Below are positions 38,401 to 50,738 of a DNA stretch of 64,000 bases, piece after piece. The translations under genes and the position numbers were made by a program. This DNA is from Nematostella vectensis (lineage: Eukaryota; Cnidaria; Anthozoa; Actiniaria; Edwardsiidae): assembly GCF_932526225.1 (NCBI RefSeq), contig NC_064045.1:1240001-1304000 (forward strand). Direction: 5' to 3'. Numbering within the stretch: the stretch's first letter is position 1; each line of letters begins with the position of its first letter. A model generated the notes under the pieces. The model was not told the origin of the DNA. It searched no databases and worked only from the letters and a program-made list of their open reading frames with translations.

Positions 38401-39813
38401 GAATATCTTTTTCGGTTTTGATTCTCTGGTTACTGACAAGTCCTGGTGCAGGTGCTAATGGCCAGATTAGAAGAGTTTTTGGCTCTTGTCAAAGTCGTAT
38501 TCGTTTTTTTTTTCGGTGTTTTGAATAGTCCACATGGTGTTCTTTGTTGAAGGGAAGTCTCAAAACTTCTGGGTTGGACCGCATGTGGTACTTCTAAGAG
38601 CCACTCGAGAGAACAAGCCTTATCTAGATTTTTTTGGTCCGTCCTGTCACGCCCAGGGCATGCACAAACACGTGTGGGCCGCACCCACCATCACTTTTGT
38701 AATGGTCCCTCTTCCTTATCACAAGTCTGGTACTCTTAACATTATGTGGTGTCATGGAGTAATGTACTCTTACATGAGAGAGAAAGCGTCTTTTGTTTTA
38801 ATTTTATATTGAAACCTGTGTCAACAGGTGTAAAGTGTATTAACACTAGCTTTACACCTATAAAATATCAACAACTATCTGTGATAGAAGTGGCTGGCGT
38901 AATGACAGCTTGGCTTGCTTGAATCTGCCTTGTATTTGGCTAGAACTAGTTCTTTGATCTCGAACGGGTAAAGGGGCCCATGCAGGTTATTTTTTTTCAC
39001 GATATACACCTTATAATTATAATTGATGTCCATCGCAATCCCTGCTTCCTAAAGTTAGAGCCTAGTGCACCACTGGAGTCCAATGGACTCCGAGAAATTT
39101 AAAAATGCATACTGCTAGTTTTGCCGCTTTTAATTTATCATATACCATTGTCTGGTCTCGCAAATAAATAATAAGAGATACATTATATATTTCAATATAT
39201 ACAGAAATACTTTATATATTAATATAATATAAGAGTCTCCAGAGGGACTTTGAAGGCTGTTCCAAAACTGTGCTTATTATACATGTACGACCTACTTTGG
39301 GTTTAGAAGTTTGTGAGAAGTCATTGAATATCTTATTCGGTTTTGATTCTCTGGTTACTGACAAGTCCTGGTGCAGGTGCTAATGGCCAGATTAGAAGAG
39401 TTCTGGGCTCTTGTCAAAGTCGTATTCGTTTTTTTTTTTGGTGTTTTGAATAGTCCACATGGTGTTCTTTGTTGAAGGGAAGTCTCAAAACTTCTGGGTT
39501 GGACCGCATGTCGTACTTCTAAGAGCCTCTCGAGAGAACAAGCCTTATCTAGGTTTTTTTGGTCCGTCCTGTCACGCCCAGGGCATGCACAAACACGTGT
39601 GGGCACCAACCCCTATCACTTTTGTAATGGTCCTTCTTCCCTATCACAAGTCTGGTACTCTTAACATTATGTGGTGTCATGGAGTAATGTACTCTTACAT
39701 GAGAGAGAAAGCGTCTTTTGTTTTAATTTTATATTGAAACCTGTGTCAACAGGTGTAAAGTGTATTAACACTAGCTTTACACCTATAAAATATCAACAAC
39801 TATCTGTGATAGA
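32421..39813 (+). repeat. HOR unit 5 (eight monomers a-h)
   Basis: Landmarks lie at 32995, 33926, 34856, 35787, 36676, 37607, 38534 and 39459. It follows unit 3 through monomer h, including the GTTAATTCAAC variant in b and a short second T-tract in g. It does not continue into i; the next monomers belong to the heterogeneous block. The regular HOR register ends here. Confidence 0.86.
36180..36181 (+). other. Type-e 40-bp deletion junction (unit 5)
   Basis: Same GAATCTC/GGGTAAAGG junction; the spacing from landmark 35787 to 36676 is 889 bp. No such junction occurs in unit 1 or after 39.8 kb. Confidence 0.8.
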
Positions 39814-42800
39814 AGTGGCTGGCGTAATGACAGCTTGGCTTGCTTGAATCTGCCTTGTATTTGGCTAGAACTAGTTCTTTGATCTCGAACGGGTAAAGGG
39901 GCCCATGCAGGTTATTTTTTTTCACGATATACACCTTATAATTATAATTGATGTCCATCGCAATCCCTGCTTCCTAAAGTTAGAGCCTAGTGCACCACTG
40001 GAGTCCAATGGACTCCGAGAAATTTAAAAATGCATACTGCTAGTTTTGCCGCTGTTAATTTATCATATACCATTGTCTGGTCTCGCAAATAAATAATAAG
40101 AGATACATTATATATTTCAATATATACAGAAATACTTTATATATTAATATAATATAAGAGTCTCCAGAGGGACTTTGAAGGCTGTTCCAAAACTGTGCTT
40201 ATTATACATGTACGACCTACTTTGGGTTTAGAAGTTTGTGAGAAGTCATTGAATATCCTATTCGGTTTTGATTCTCTGGTTACTGACAAGTCCTGGTGCA
40301 GGTGCTAATGGCCAGATTAGAAGAGTTCTGGGCTCTTGTCAAAGTCGTATTCGTTTTTTTTTGGTGTTTTGAATAGTCCACATGGTGTTCTTTGTTGAAG
40401 GGAAGTCTCAAAACTTCTGGGTTGGACCGCATGTGGTACTTCTAAGAGCCTCTCGAGAGAACAAGCCTTATCTAGATTTTTTTGGTCCGTCCTGTCACGC
40501 CCAGGGCATGCACAAACACGTGTGGGCACCAACCCCTATCACTTTTGTAATGGTCCTTCTTCCCTATCACAAGTCTGCTACTCATAACATTATGTGGTGT
40601 CATGGAGTAATGTACTCTAACATGAGAGAGAAAGCGTCTTTTGTTTTCATTTTATATTGAAACCTGTGTCAACAGGTGTAAAGTGTATTAACACTAGCTT
40701 TACACCTGTAAAATATCAGCAACTATCTGTGATAGAAGTGGCTGGCGTAATGACAGCTTGGCTTGCTTGAATCTCTGCCTTGTATTTGGCTAGAACTAGT
40801 TCTTTGATCTCGAACGGGTAAAGGGGCTAATGCAGGTTATTTTTTTTTACGATATACACCTTATAATTATAATTGATATCCATCGCAATCCCTGCTTCCT
40901 AAAGTTAGAGCCTAGTGCACCACTGGAGTCCAATGGACTCCGTGAAATTTAAAAATGCATACCGCTAGTTTTGCGCTGTTAATTTATCATATACCATTGC
41001 TTGGTCTCGCAAATAAATAATAAGAGATACATTATATATTTCAATATATACAGCAATACTTTATATGTTAATATAATATAAGAGTCTCCAGAGGGACTTT
41101 GAAGGCTGTTCCAAAACTGTGCTTATTATACATGTACGACCTACGTTGGGTTTAGAAGTTAGTGAGAAGTCATTGAATATCTTATTCGGTTTTGATTCTC
41201 TGGTTACTGACAAGTCCTGGTGCAGGTGCCAATGGCCAGATTAGAAGAATTCTGGGCTCTTGTCAAAGTCGTATTCGTTTTTTATTTTTCGGTGTATTGA
41301 ATAGTCCACATAGTGTTCTTTGTTGAAGGGAAGTCTCAAAACTTTTGGGTTGGACCGCATATGGTACTTCTAAGAGCCTCTCGAGAGAACAAGCCTTATC
41401 TAGATTTTTTTGGTCCGTCCTGTCACGCCCAGGGCATGCACAAACACGTGAGGGCACCAACCCCCATCACTTTTGTAATGGTCCTTCTTCCTTATCACAA
41501 GTCTGCTACTCATAACATTATGTGGTGTCATGGAGTAATGTACTCTAACATGAGAGAGAAAGCGTCTTTTGTTTTCATTTTATATTGAAACCTGTGTCAA
41601 CAGGTGTAAAGTGTATTAACACTAGCTTTACACCTGTAAAATATCAGCAACTATCTGTGATAGAAGTGGCTGGCGTAATACCAGCTTGGCTTGCTTGAAT
41701 CTCTGCCTTGTATTTGGCTAGAACTAGTTCTTTGATCTCGAACGGGTAAAGGGGCCCATGCAGGTTATTTTTTTTCACGATATACACCTTATAATTATAA
41801 TTGATGTCCATCGCAATCCCTGCTTCCTAAAGTTAGAGCCTAGTGCACCACTGGAGTCCAATGGACTCCGTGAAATTTAAAAATGCATACCGCTAGTTTT
41901 GCCGCTGTTAATTTATCATATACCATTGTCTGGTCTCGCAAATAAATAATAAGAGATACATTATATATTTCAATATATACAGAAATACTTTATATATTAA
42001 TATAATATAAGAGTCTCCAGAGGGACTTTGAAGGCTGTTCCAAAACTGTGCTTATTATACATGTACGACCTACTTTGGGTTTACAAGTTTGTGAGAAGTC
42101 ATTGAATATCTTATTCGGTTTTGATTCTCTGGTGTACTGACTAGTCCTGGTGCAGGTGCCAATGGCCAGATTAGAAGAGTTCTGGGCTCTTGTCAAAGTC
42201 GTATTCGTTTTTTATTTTTCGGTGTATTGAATAGTCCACATGGTGTTCTTTGTTGAAGGGAAGTCTCAAAACTTCTGGGTTGGACCGCATATGGTACTTC
42301 TAAGAGCCTCTCGAGAGAACCAGCCTTATCTAGATTTTTTTGGTCCGTCCTGTCACGCCCAGGGCATGCACAAACACGTGTGGGCCGCACCCACCATCAC
42401 TTTTGTAATGGTCCCTCTTCCTTATCACAAGTCTGCTACTCAAAACATTATGTGGTGTCATGGAGTAATGTACTCTTACATGAGAGAGAAAGCGTCTTTT
42501 GTCTTAATTTTATATTGAAACCTGTGTCAACAGGTGTAAAGTGTATTAACACTAGCTTTACACCTATAAAATATCAACAACTATCTGTGATAGAAGTGGC
42601 TGGCGTAATGACAGCTTGGCTTGCTTGAATCTGTCTTGTATTTGGCTAGAACTAGTTCTTTGATCTCGAACGGGTAAAGAGGCCCATGCAGGTTATTTTT
42701 TTTTCACGATATACACCTTATAATTATAATTGATGTCCATCGCAATCCCTGCTTCCTAAAGTTAGAGCCTAGTGCACCACTGGAGTCTAATGGACTCCGA

Positions 42801-44123
42801 GAAATTTAAAAATGCATACTGCTAGTTTTGCCGCTGTTAATTTATCATATACCATTGTCATGTCTCGCAAATAAATAATAAGAGATACATTATATATTTC
42901 AATATATACAGAAATACTTTATATATTAATATAATATAAGAGTCTCCAGAGGGACTTTGAAGGCTGTTCCAAAACTGTGCTTATTATACATGTACGACCT
43001 ACTTTGGGTTTAGAAGTTTGTGAGAAGTCATTGAATATCTTATTCGGTTTTGATTCTCTGGTTACTGACAAGTCCTGGTGCAGGTGCCAATGACCAGATT
43101 AGAAGAGTTCTGGGCTCTTGTCAAAGTCGTATTCGTTTTTTATTTTTCGGTGTATTGAATAGTCCACATGGTGTTCTTTGTTAAAGGGAAGTCTCAAAAC
43201 TTCTGGGTTGGACCGCATATGGTACTTCTAAGAGCCTCTCGAGAGAACCAGCCTTATCTAGATTTTTTTGGTCTGTCCTGTCACGCCCAGGGCATGCACA
43301 AACACGTGTGGGCCGCACCCACCTTCACTTTTGTAATGGTCCCTCTTCCTTATCACAAGTCTGGTACTCTTAACATTATGTGGTGTCATGGAGTAATGTA
43401 CTCTTACATGAGAGAGAAAGCGTCTTTTGTTTTAATTTTATATTGAAACCTGTGTCAACAGGTGTAAAGTGTATTAACACTAGCTTTACACCTATAAAAT
43501 ATCAACAACTATCTGTGATAGAAGTGGCTGGCGTAATGACAGCTTGGCTTGCTTGAATCTGCCTTGTATTTGGCTAGAACTAGTTCTTTGATCTCGAACG
43601 GGTAAAGGGGCCCATGCAGGTTATTTTTTTTCACGATATACACCTTATAATTATAATTGATGTCCATCGCAATCCCTGCTTCCTAAAGTTAGAGCCTAGT
43701 GCACCACTGGAGTCCAATGGACTCCGAGAAATTTAAAAATGCATACTGCTAGTTTTGCCGCTGTTCATTTAACGTATACCATTGTCTGGTCTCGCAAATA
43801 AATAATAAGAGATACTTTATAAATTTCAATATATACAGAAATACTTTATATATAAATATAATATAAGAGTCGCCAGAGGGACCTTGAAGGCTTATCCAAA
43901 AATGTGCTTATTATACATGTACGACCTACTTTGGGTTTAGAAGTTTGTGAGAAGTCATTGAATATCTTATTCGGTTTTGATTCTCTGGTGTACTGACTAG
44001 TCCTGGTGCAGGTGCCAATGGCAAGATTAGAAGAATTCTGGGCTCTTGTCAAAGTCGTATTCGTTTTTTATTTTTCGGTGTATTGAATAGTCCACATAGT
44101 GTTCTTTGTTGAAGGGAAGTCTC

Positions 44124-44681
44124 GAGATCAAGAAGAAAGCGAACAGGGTGCTAAACATTCTCCAGAGGAACTTATCATCATGTCCTGCTGAGGTCAAGGA
44201 GAAGGCCTACATTAGTCTTGTGCGTCCTGTAGCTGAATATGCCTCCCCAGCGTGGTCTCCACACACTCAAAAGGACATCAACTGTGTTGAGTCAATTCAA
44301 CGCCGCGCTGCCCGCTTTGTCACAAACGATTATCGTAGAGATAGTAGTGTTTCAAACATGATTGCCCAATTAGGATGGCAATCGTTACAAAATCGTAGAG
44401 TGGTAAATGATATTTCTTTATTTTACAATGTTAATTTTCATCACGTAAACATTGACTTTCCCACTGACATTAAGCTGAGACACTTCAATTATGCTACTAG
44501 GGCTAGTGCCCGTAATTGTTTCCACTTTGACAATCCAACACCAGCAGTAAATTGTTACAAGTTTTCGTTCTATGTAAGATCTGTTCCAGTTTGGAACTCA
44601 CTGTCTCAATCATGCTTTAACAATATATCAACTGTAACACAATTTCGTGCGGCCTTGCCTAGCGAGCTAATCCTGCAATGA
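44124..44681 (+). pseudogene. Non-LTR reverse transcriptase ORF, C-terminal fragment, copy 1
   Basis: The reading frame is open from inside the satellite to a TGA at 44679-44681 and gives about 185 element-derived residues. An open frame starts at the upstream TTG at 44106, but its first six residues come from satellite DNA. Diagnostic motifs in order, numbered from that point: KKANRVLNILQRNL (10-23), VKEKAYISLVRPVAEYASP (30-48), W-S-PHTQKDI (50-58), QRRAARFVTNDY (65-76), SVSNMIAQLGWQSL near 80-95, and YKFSFYVRSVPVWNSL near 151-166. In the jockey/CR1 superclade these lie after the palm domain, in the thumb and C-terminal region, so the catalytic YADD/FADD box and the endonuclease are absent. 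The frame has no internal stop, which suggests a fairly young insertion. It is a non-functional remnant, not a host gene. Confidence 0.88.
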
Positions 44682-44854
44682 TGGTATGCCTTATTTATTT
44701 GTTTTTAATGTGTTTTTTTGTGTATCATTATTATTACTTGATTGTACTGTTTATTTATGTATTTTTTTTTTTTTTTTTTTCGTTCGTACTGGTCGTCGAC
44801 CGCTCATTGCCGGATTAGCTTGCTAGGGGCAAATATCCTAATTAAAGATTAAAG
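44682..44854 (+). other. 3' UTR and 3' terminus of the retroelement, copy 1
   Basis: After the stop codon comes a T-rich 3' UTR with a run of about 19 T (44762-44780). The end region contains a possible small stem: ATTAG (44814-44818) can pair with CTAAT (44838-44842), enclosing a G-rich loop. The fragment then ends with two copies of ATTAAAG. In CR1/L2-type elements a 3' stem-loop plus short terminal repeats is the part recognised by the reverse transcriptase, so this layout fits. The pairing is read by eye and not energy-tested. Confidence 0.6.
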
Positions 44855-47800
44855 AAAACTTCTGGGTTGGACCGCATATGGTACTTCTAAGAGCCTTTCG
44901 AGAGAACAAGCCTTATCTAGATTTTTTTGGTTCGTCCTGTCACGCCCAGGGCATGCACAAACACGTGTGGGCCTCACCCCCCATCACTTTTGTAATGGTC
45001 CCTCTTCCTTATCACAAGTCTGCTACTCATAACATTATGTGGTGTCATGGAGTAATGTACTCTTACATGAGAGAGAAAGCGTCTTTTGTTTTAATTTTAT
45101 ATTGAAACCTGAGTCAACAGGTGTAAAGTGTATTAACACTAGCTTTACACCTGTAAAAAATCAGCAACTATCTGTGCTAGAAGTGGCTGGCGTAATGACA
45201 GCTTGGCTTGCTTGAATCTCTGCCTTGTATTTGGATAGAACTAGTTCTTTGATCTCGAACGGGTAAAGGGGCCCATGCAGGTTATTTTTTTTTCACGATA
45301 TACACCTTATAATTATAATTGATGTCCATCGCAATCCCTGCTTCCTAAAGTTAGAGCCTAGTGCACCACTGGAGTCCAATGGACTCCGAGAAATTTAAAA
45401 ATTCATACTGCTAGTTTTGCCGCTTTTAATTTAACATATACCATTGTCTGGTCTTGCAAATAAATAATAAGAGATACTTTATACATTTCAATATATACAG
45501 AAATACTTTATATATTAATATAATATAAGAGTCTCCAGAGGGACTTTGAAGGCTGTTCCAAAAATGTGCTTATTATAAATGTACGACCTACTTTGGGTTT
45601 AGAAGTTTGTGAGAAGTCATTGAATATCTTATTCGATTTTGATTTATCTGGTGTACTGACTAGTCCTGGTGCAGGTGCCAATGGCCAGATTAGAAGAGTT
45701 CTGGGCTCTTGTCAAAGTCGTATTCGTTTTTTATTTTTCGGTGTATTGAATAGTCCACATGGTGTTCTTTGTTAAAGGGAAGTCTCAAAACTTCTGGGTT
45801 GGACCGCATATGGTACTTCTAAGAGCCTCTCGAGAGAACCAGCCTTATCTAGATTTTTTTGGTCAGTCCTGTCACGCCCAGGGCATGCACAAACACGTGT
45901 GGGCCGCACCCACCATCACTTTTGTAATGGTCCCTCTTCCTTATCACAAGTCTGGTACTCTTAACATTATGTGGTGTCATGGAGTAATGTACTCTTACAT
46001 GAGAGAGAAAGCGTCTTTTGTTTTAATTTTATATTGAAACCCGTGTCAACAGGTGTAAAGTGTATTAACACTAGCTTTACACCTATAAAATATCAACGAC
46101 TATCTGTGATAGAAGTGGCTGGCGTAATGACAGCTTGGCTTGCTTGAATCTGCCTTGTATTTGGCTAGAACTAGTTCTTTGATCTCGAACGGGTAAAGGG
46201 GCCCATGCAGGTTATTTTTTTTCACGATATACACCTTATAATTATAATTGATGTCCATCGCAATCCCTGCTTCCTAAAGTTAGTGCCTAGTGCACCACTG
46301 GAGTCCAATGGACTCCGAGAAATTTAAAAATGCATACTGCTAGTTTTGCCGCTGTTAATTTATCATATACCATTGTCTGGTCTCGCAAATAAATAATAAG
46401 AGATACATTATATATTTCAATATATACAGAAATACTTTATATATTAATATAATATAAGAGTCTCCAGAGAGACTTTGAAGGCTGTTCCAAAACTGTGCTT
46501 ATTATACATGTACGACCTACTTTGGGTTTAGAAGTATGTGAGAAGTCATTGAATATCTTATTCGGTTTTGATTCTCTGGTTACTGACAAGTCCTGGTGCA
46601 GGTGCTAATGGCCAGATTAGAAGAGTTCTGGGCTCTTGTCAAAGTCGTATTCGTTTTTTTTTTCGGTGTTTTGAATAGTCCACATGGTGTTCTTTGTTGA
46701 AGGGAAGTCTCAAAACTTCTGGGTTGGACCGCATGTGGTACTTCTAAGAGCCTCTCGAGAGAACAAGCCTTATCTAGATTTTTTTGGTCCGTCCTGTCAC
46801 GCCCAGGGCATGCACAAACACGTGTGGGCACCGACCCCTATCACTTTTGTAATGGTCCTTCTTCCCTATCACAAGTCTGCTACTCATAACATTATGTGGT
46901 GTCATAGAGTAATGTACTCTAACATGAGAGAGAAAGCGTCTTTTGTTTTCATTTTATATTGAAACCTGTGTCAACAGGTGTAAAGTGTATTAACACTAGC
47001 TTTACACCTGTAAAATATCAGCAACTATCTGTGATAGAAGTGGCTGGCGTAATGACAGCTTGGCTTGCTTGAATCTCTGCCTTGTATTTGGCTAGAACTA
47101 GTTCTTTGATCTCGAACGGGTAAAGGGGCCCATGCAGGTTATTTTTTTTCACGATATACACCTCATAATTATAATTGATGTCCATCGCAATCCCTGCTTC
47201 CTAAAGTTAGAGCCTAGTGCACCACTGGAGTCCAATGGACTCCGTGAAATTTAAAAATGCATACCGCTAGTTTTGCCGCTGTTAATTTATCATATACCAT
47301 TGTCTGGTCTCGCAAATAAATAATAAGAGATACATTATATATTTCAATATATACAGAAATACTTTATATGTTAATATAATATGAGTCTCCAGAGGGACTT
47401 TGAAGGCTGTTCCAAAACTGTGCTTATTATACATGTACGACCTACTTTGGGTTTAGAAGTTTGTGAGAAGTCATTGAATATCTTATTCGGTTTTGATTCT
47501 CTGGTTACTGACAAGTCCTGGTGCAGGTGCCAATGGCCAGATTAGAAGAATTCTGGGCTCTTGTCAAAGTCGTATTCGTTTTTTATTTTTCGGTGTATTG
47601 AATAGTCCACATAGTGTTCTTTGTTGAAGGGAAGTCTCAAAACTTCTGGGTTGGACCGCATATGGTACTTTTAAGAGCCTCTCGAGAGAACAAGCCTTAT
47701 CTAGATTTTTTTGGTCCGTCCTGTCACGCCCAGGGCATGCACAAACACGTGAGGGCACCAACCCCATCACTTTTGTAATGGTCCTTCTTCCTTATCACAA

Positions 47801-48763
47801 GTCTGCTACTCATAACATTATGTGGTGTCATGGAGTAATGTACTCTTACATGAGAGAGAAAGCGTCTTTTGTTTTAATTTTATATTGAAACCTGAGTCAA
47901 CAGGTGTAAAGTGTATTAACACTAGCTTTACACCTGTAAAATATCAGCAACTATCTGTGATAGAAGTGGCTGGCGTAAAGACAGCTTGGCTTGCTTGAAT
48001 CTCTGCCTTGTATTTGGATAGAACTAGTTCTTTGATCTCGAACGGGTAAAGGGGCCCATGCAGGTTATTTTTTTCACGATATACACCTTATAATTATAAT
48101 TGATGTCCATCGCAATCCCTGCTTCCTAAAGTTAGAGCCTAGTGCACCACTGGAGTCCAATGGACTCCGACAAATTTAAAAATTCATACTGCTAGTTTTG
48201 CCGCTGTTAATTTAACATATACCATTGTCTGGTCTTGCAAATAAATAATAAGAGATGCTTTATACATTTCAATATATACAGAAATACTTTATATATTAAT
48301 ATAATATAAGAGTCTCCAGAGGGACTTTGAAGGCTGTTCCAAAACTGTGCTTATTATACATGTACGACCTACTTTGGGTTTAGAAGTTTGTGAGAAGTCA
48401 TTGAATATCTTATTCGGTTTTGATTCTCTGGTGTACTGACTAGTCCTGGTGGAGGTGCTAATGGCCAGATTAGAAGAGTTCTGGGCTCTTGTCAAAGTCG
48501 TATTCGTTTTTTTATTTTTCGGTGTTTTGAATAGTCCACATGGTGTTCTTTGTTAAAGGGAAGTCTCAAAACTTCTGGGTTGGACCGCATATGGTACTTC
48601 TAAGAGCCTCTCGAGAGAACCAGCCTTATCTAGATTTTTTTGGTCCGTCCTGTCACGCCCAGGGCATGCACAAACACGTGTGGGCCGCACCCACCATCAC
48701 TTTTGTAATGGTCCCTCTTCCTTATCACAAGTCTGGTACTCTTAACATTATGTGGTGTCATGG

Positions 48764-48780
48764 AGTAATGTTAAAGCGTC
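48764..48780 (+). other. 16-bp deletion in monomer 48540
   Basis: Here GAGTAATGT is followed by TAAAGCGTC, whereas other monomers have ACTCTTACATGAGAGAG between. Spacing to the next landmark falls to 913 bp. The same deletion is at about 63421-63436, as expected from the 14.65-kb duplication. Confidence 0.85.
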
Positions 48781-50738
48781 TTTTGTTTTCATTTTATATT
48801 GAAACCTGTGTCAACAGGTGTAAAGTGTATTAACACTAGCTTTACACCTGTAAAATATCAGCAACTATCTGTGATAGAAGTGGCTGGCGTAATAACAGCT
48901 TGGCTTGCTTGAATCTCTGCCTTGTATTTGGCTAGAACTAGTTCTTTGATCTCGAACGGGTAAAGGGCCCCATGCAGGTTTTTTTTTTTACGATATACAC
49001 CTTATAATTATAATTGATGTCCATCGCAATCCCTGCTTCCTAAAGTTAGAGCCTAGTGCACCACTGGAGTCCAATGGACTCCGTGAAATTTAAAAATGCA
49101 TACCGCTAGTTTTGCCGCTGTTAATTTATCATATACCATTGTCTGGTCTCGCAAATAAATAATAAGAGATACATTATATATTTCAATATATACAGAAATA
49201 CTTTATATGTTAATATAATATAAGAGTCTCCAGAGGGACTTTGAAGGCTGTTCCAAAACTGTGCTTATTATACATGTACGACCTACTTTGGGTTTAGAAG
49301 TTTGTGAGAAGTCATTGAATATCTTATTCGGTTTTGATTCTCTGGTGTACTGACTAGTCCTGGTGCAGGTGCCAATGGCCAGATTAGAAGAATTCTGGGC
49401 TCTTGTCAAAGTCGTATTCGTTTTTTATTTTTCGGTGTATTGAATAGTCCACATAGTGTTCTTTGTTGAAGGGAAGTCTCAAAACTTCTGGGTTGGACCG
49501 CATATGGTACTTCTAAGAGCCTCTCGAGAGAACAAGCCTTATCTAGATTTTTTTGGTCCGTCCTGTCACGCCCAGGGCATGCACAAACACGTGTGGGCCT
49601 CACCCCCCATCACTTTTGTAATGGTCCCTCCTCCTTATCACAAGTCTGCTACTCATAACATTATGTGGTGTCATGGAGTAATGTACTCTTACATGAGAGA
49701 GAAAGCGTCTTTTGTTTTAATTTTATATTGAAACCTGAGTCAACAGGTGTAAAGTGTATTAACACTAGCTTTACACCTGTAAAATATCAGCAACTATCTG
49801 TGATAGAAGTGGCTTACGTAAAGACAGCTTGGCTTGCTTGAATCTCTGCCTTGTATTTGGATAGAACTAGTTCTTTGATCTCGAACGGGTAAAGGGGCCC
49901 ATGTAGGTTATTTTTTTTTCACGATATACACCTTATAATTATAATTGATGTCCATCGCAATCCCTGCTTCCTAAAGCTAGAGCCTAGTAGACCACTGGAG
50001 TCCAATGGACTCCGAGAATTTTAAAAATTCATACTGCTAGTTTTGCCGCTGTTAATTTAACATATCCCATTGTCTGGTCTTGCAAATAAATAATAAGAGA
50101 TACTTTATACATTTCAATATATACAGAAATACTTTGTATATTAATATAATATAAGAGTCTCCAGAGGGACTTTGAAGGCTGTTCCAAAAATGTGCTTATT
50201 ATACATGTACGACTTACTTTGGGTTTAGAAGTTTGTGAGAAGTCATTGAATATCTTATTCGGTTTTGATTCTCTGGTGTACTGACTAGTCCTGGTGCAGG
50301 TGCCAATGGCCAGATTAGAAGAGTTCTGGGCTCTTGTCAAAGTCGTATTAGTTTTTTATTTTTCGGTGTATTGAATAGTCCACATGGTGTTCTTTGTTGA
50401 AGGGAAGTCTCAAAACTTCTGGGTTGGACCGCATATGGTACTTCTAAGAGCCTCTCGAGAGAACCAGCCTTATCTAGATTTTTTTGGTCCGTCCTGTCAC
50501 GCCCAGGGCATGCACAAACACGTGTGGGCCGCACCCACCATCACTTTTGTAATGGTCCCTCTTCCTTATCACAAGTCTGGTACTCTTAACATTATGTGGT
50601 GTCATGGAGTAATGTACTCTTACATGAGAGAGAAAGCGTCTTTTGTTTTAATTTTATATTGAAACCTGTGTCAACAGGTGTAAAGTGTATTAACACTAGC
50701 TTTACACCTATAAAATATCAACAACTATCTGTGATAGA

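Larger units (their letters stand above)
44124..44854 (+). mobile_element. 5'-truncated non-LTR retrotransposon (CR1/jockey-like), copy 1
   Basis: This 731-bp stretch interrupts a satellite monomer. The satellite reads ...GGGAAGTCTC up to 44123 and resumes with AAAACTTCTGG at 44855, which are adjacent in intact monomers. The insert holds the 3' end of a reverse-transcriptase ORF, a roughly 170-bp 3' UTR, and a terminal tandem ATTAAAG ATTAAAG. A short terminal sequence repeat instead of a long poly(A) is typical of CR1-type elements. The endonuclease and the catalytic part of the reverse transcriptase are missing, so the element is dead on arrival. No target-site duplication is visible at either edge. 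The clade is inferred from the protein style only; jockey, L2 and CR1 relatives cannot be told apart here. Confidence 0.9.
39814..50738 (+). repeat. Heterogeneous satellite block with retroelement
   Basis: Landmarks lie at 40382, 41310, 42240, 43168, 44096 (interrupted by the retroelement), 45759, 46684, 47611, 48540, 49453 and 50384. These monomers do not follow the a-i order. Several carry private variants, for example GGGGCTAATGCAGG near 40827, GTAATACCAGC near 41676, and GTCGCCAGAGGGACCTTG near 43870. The monomers at 41310 and 47611 share the GTGAGGGCACC variant with type e but lack its 40-bp deletion, so they may keep an ancestral form of e. Confidence 0.8.

Noticed and set aside
44106-44123. 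Start of the reverse-transcriptase ORF in satellite sequence as a true fusion gene
   Set aside because: The six upstream codons are ordinary satellite DNA that happens to be in frame after a 5'-truncated insertion; there is no ATG or promoter evidence.
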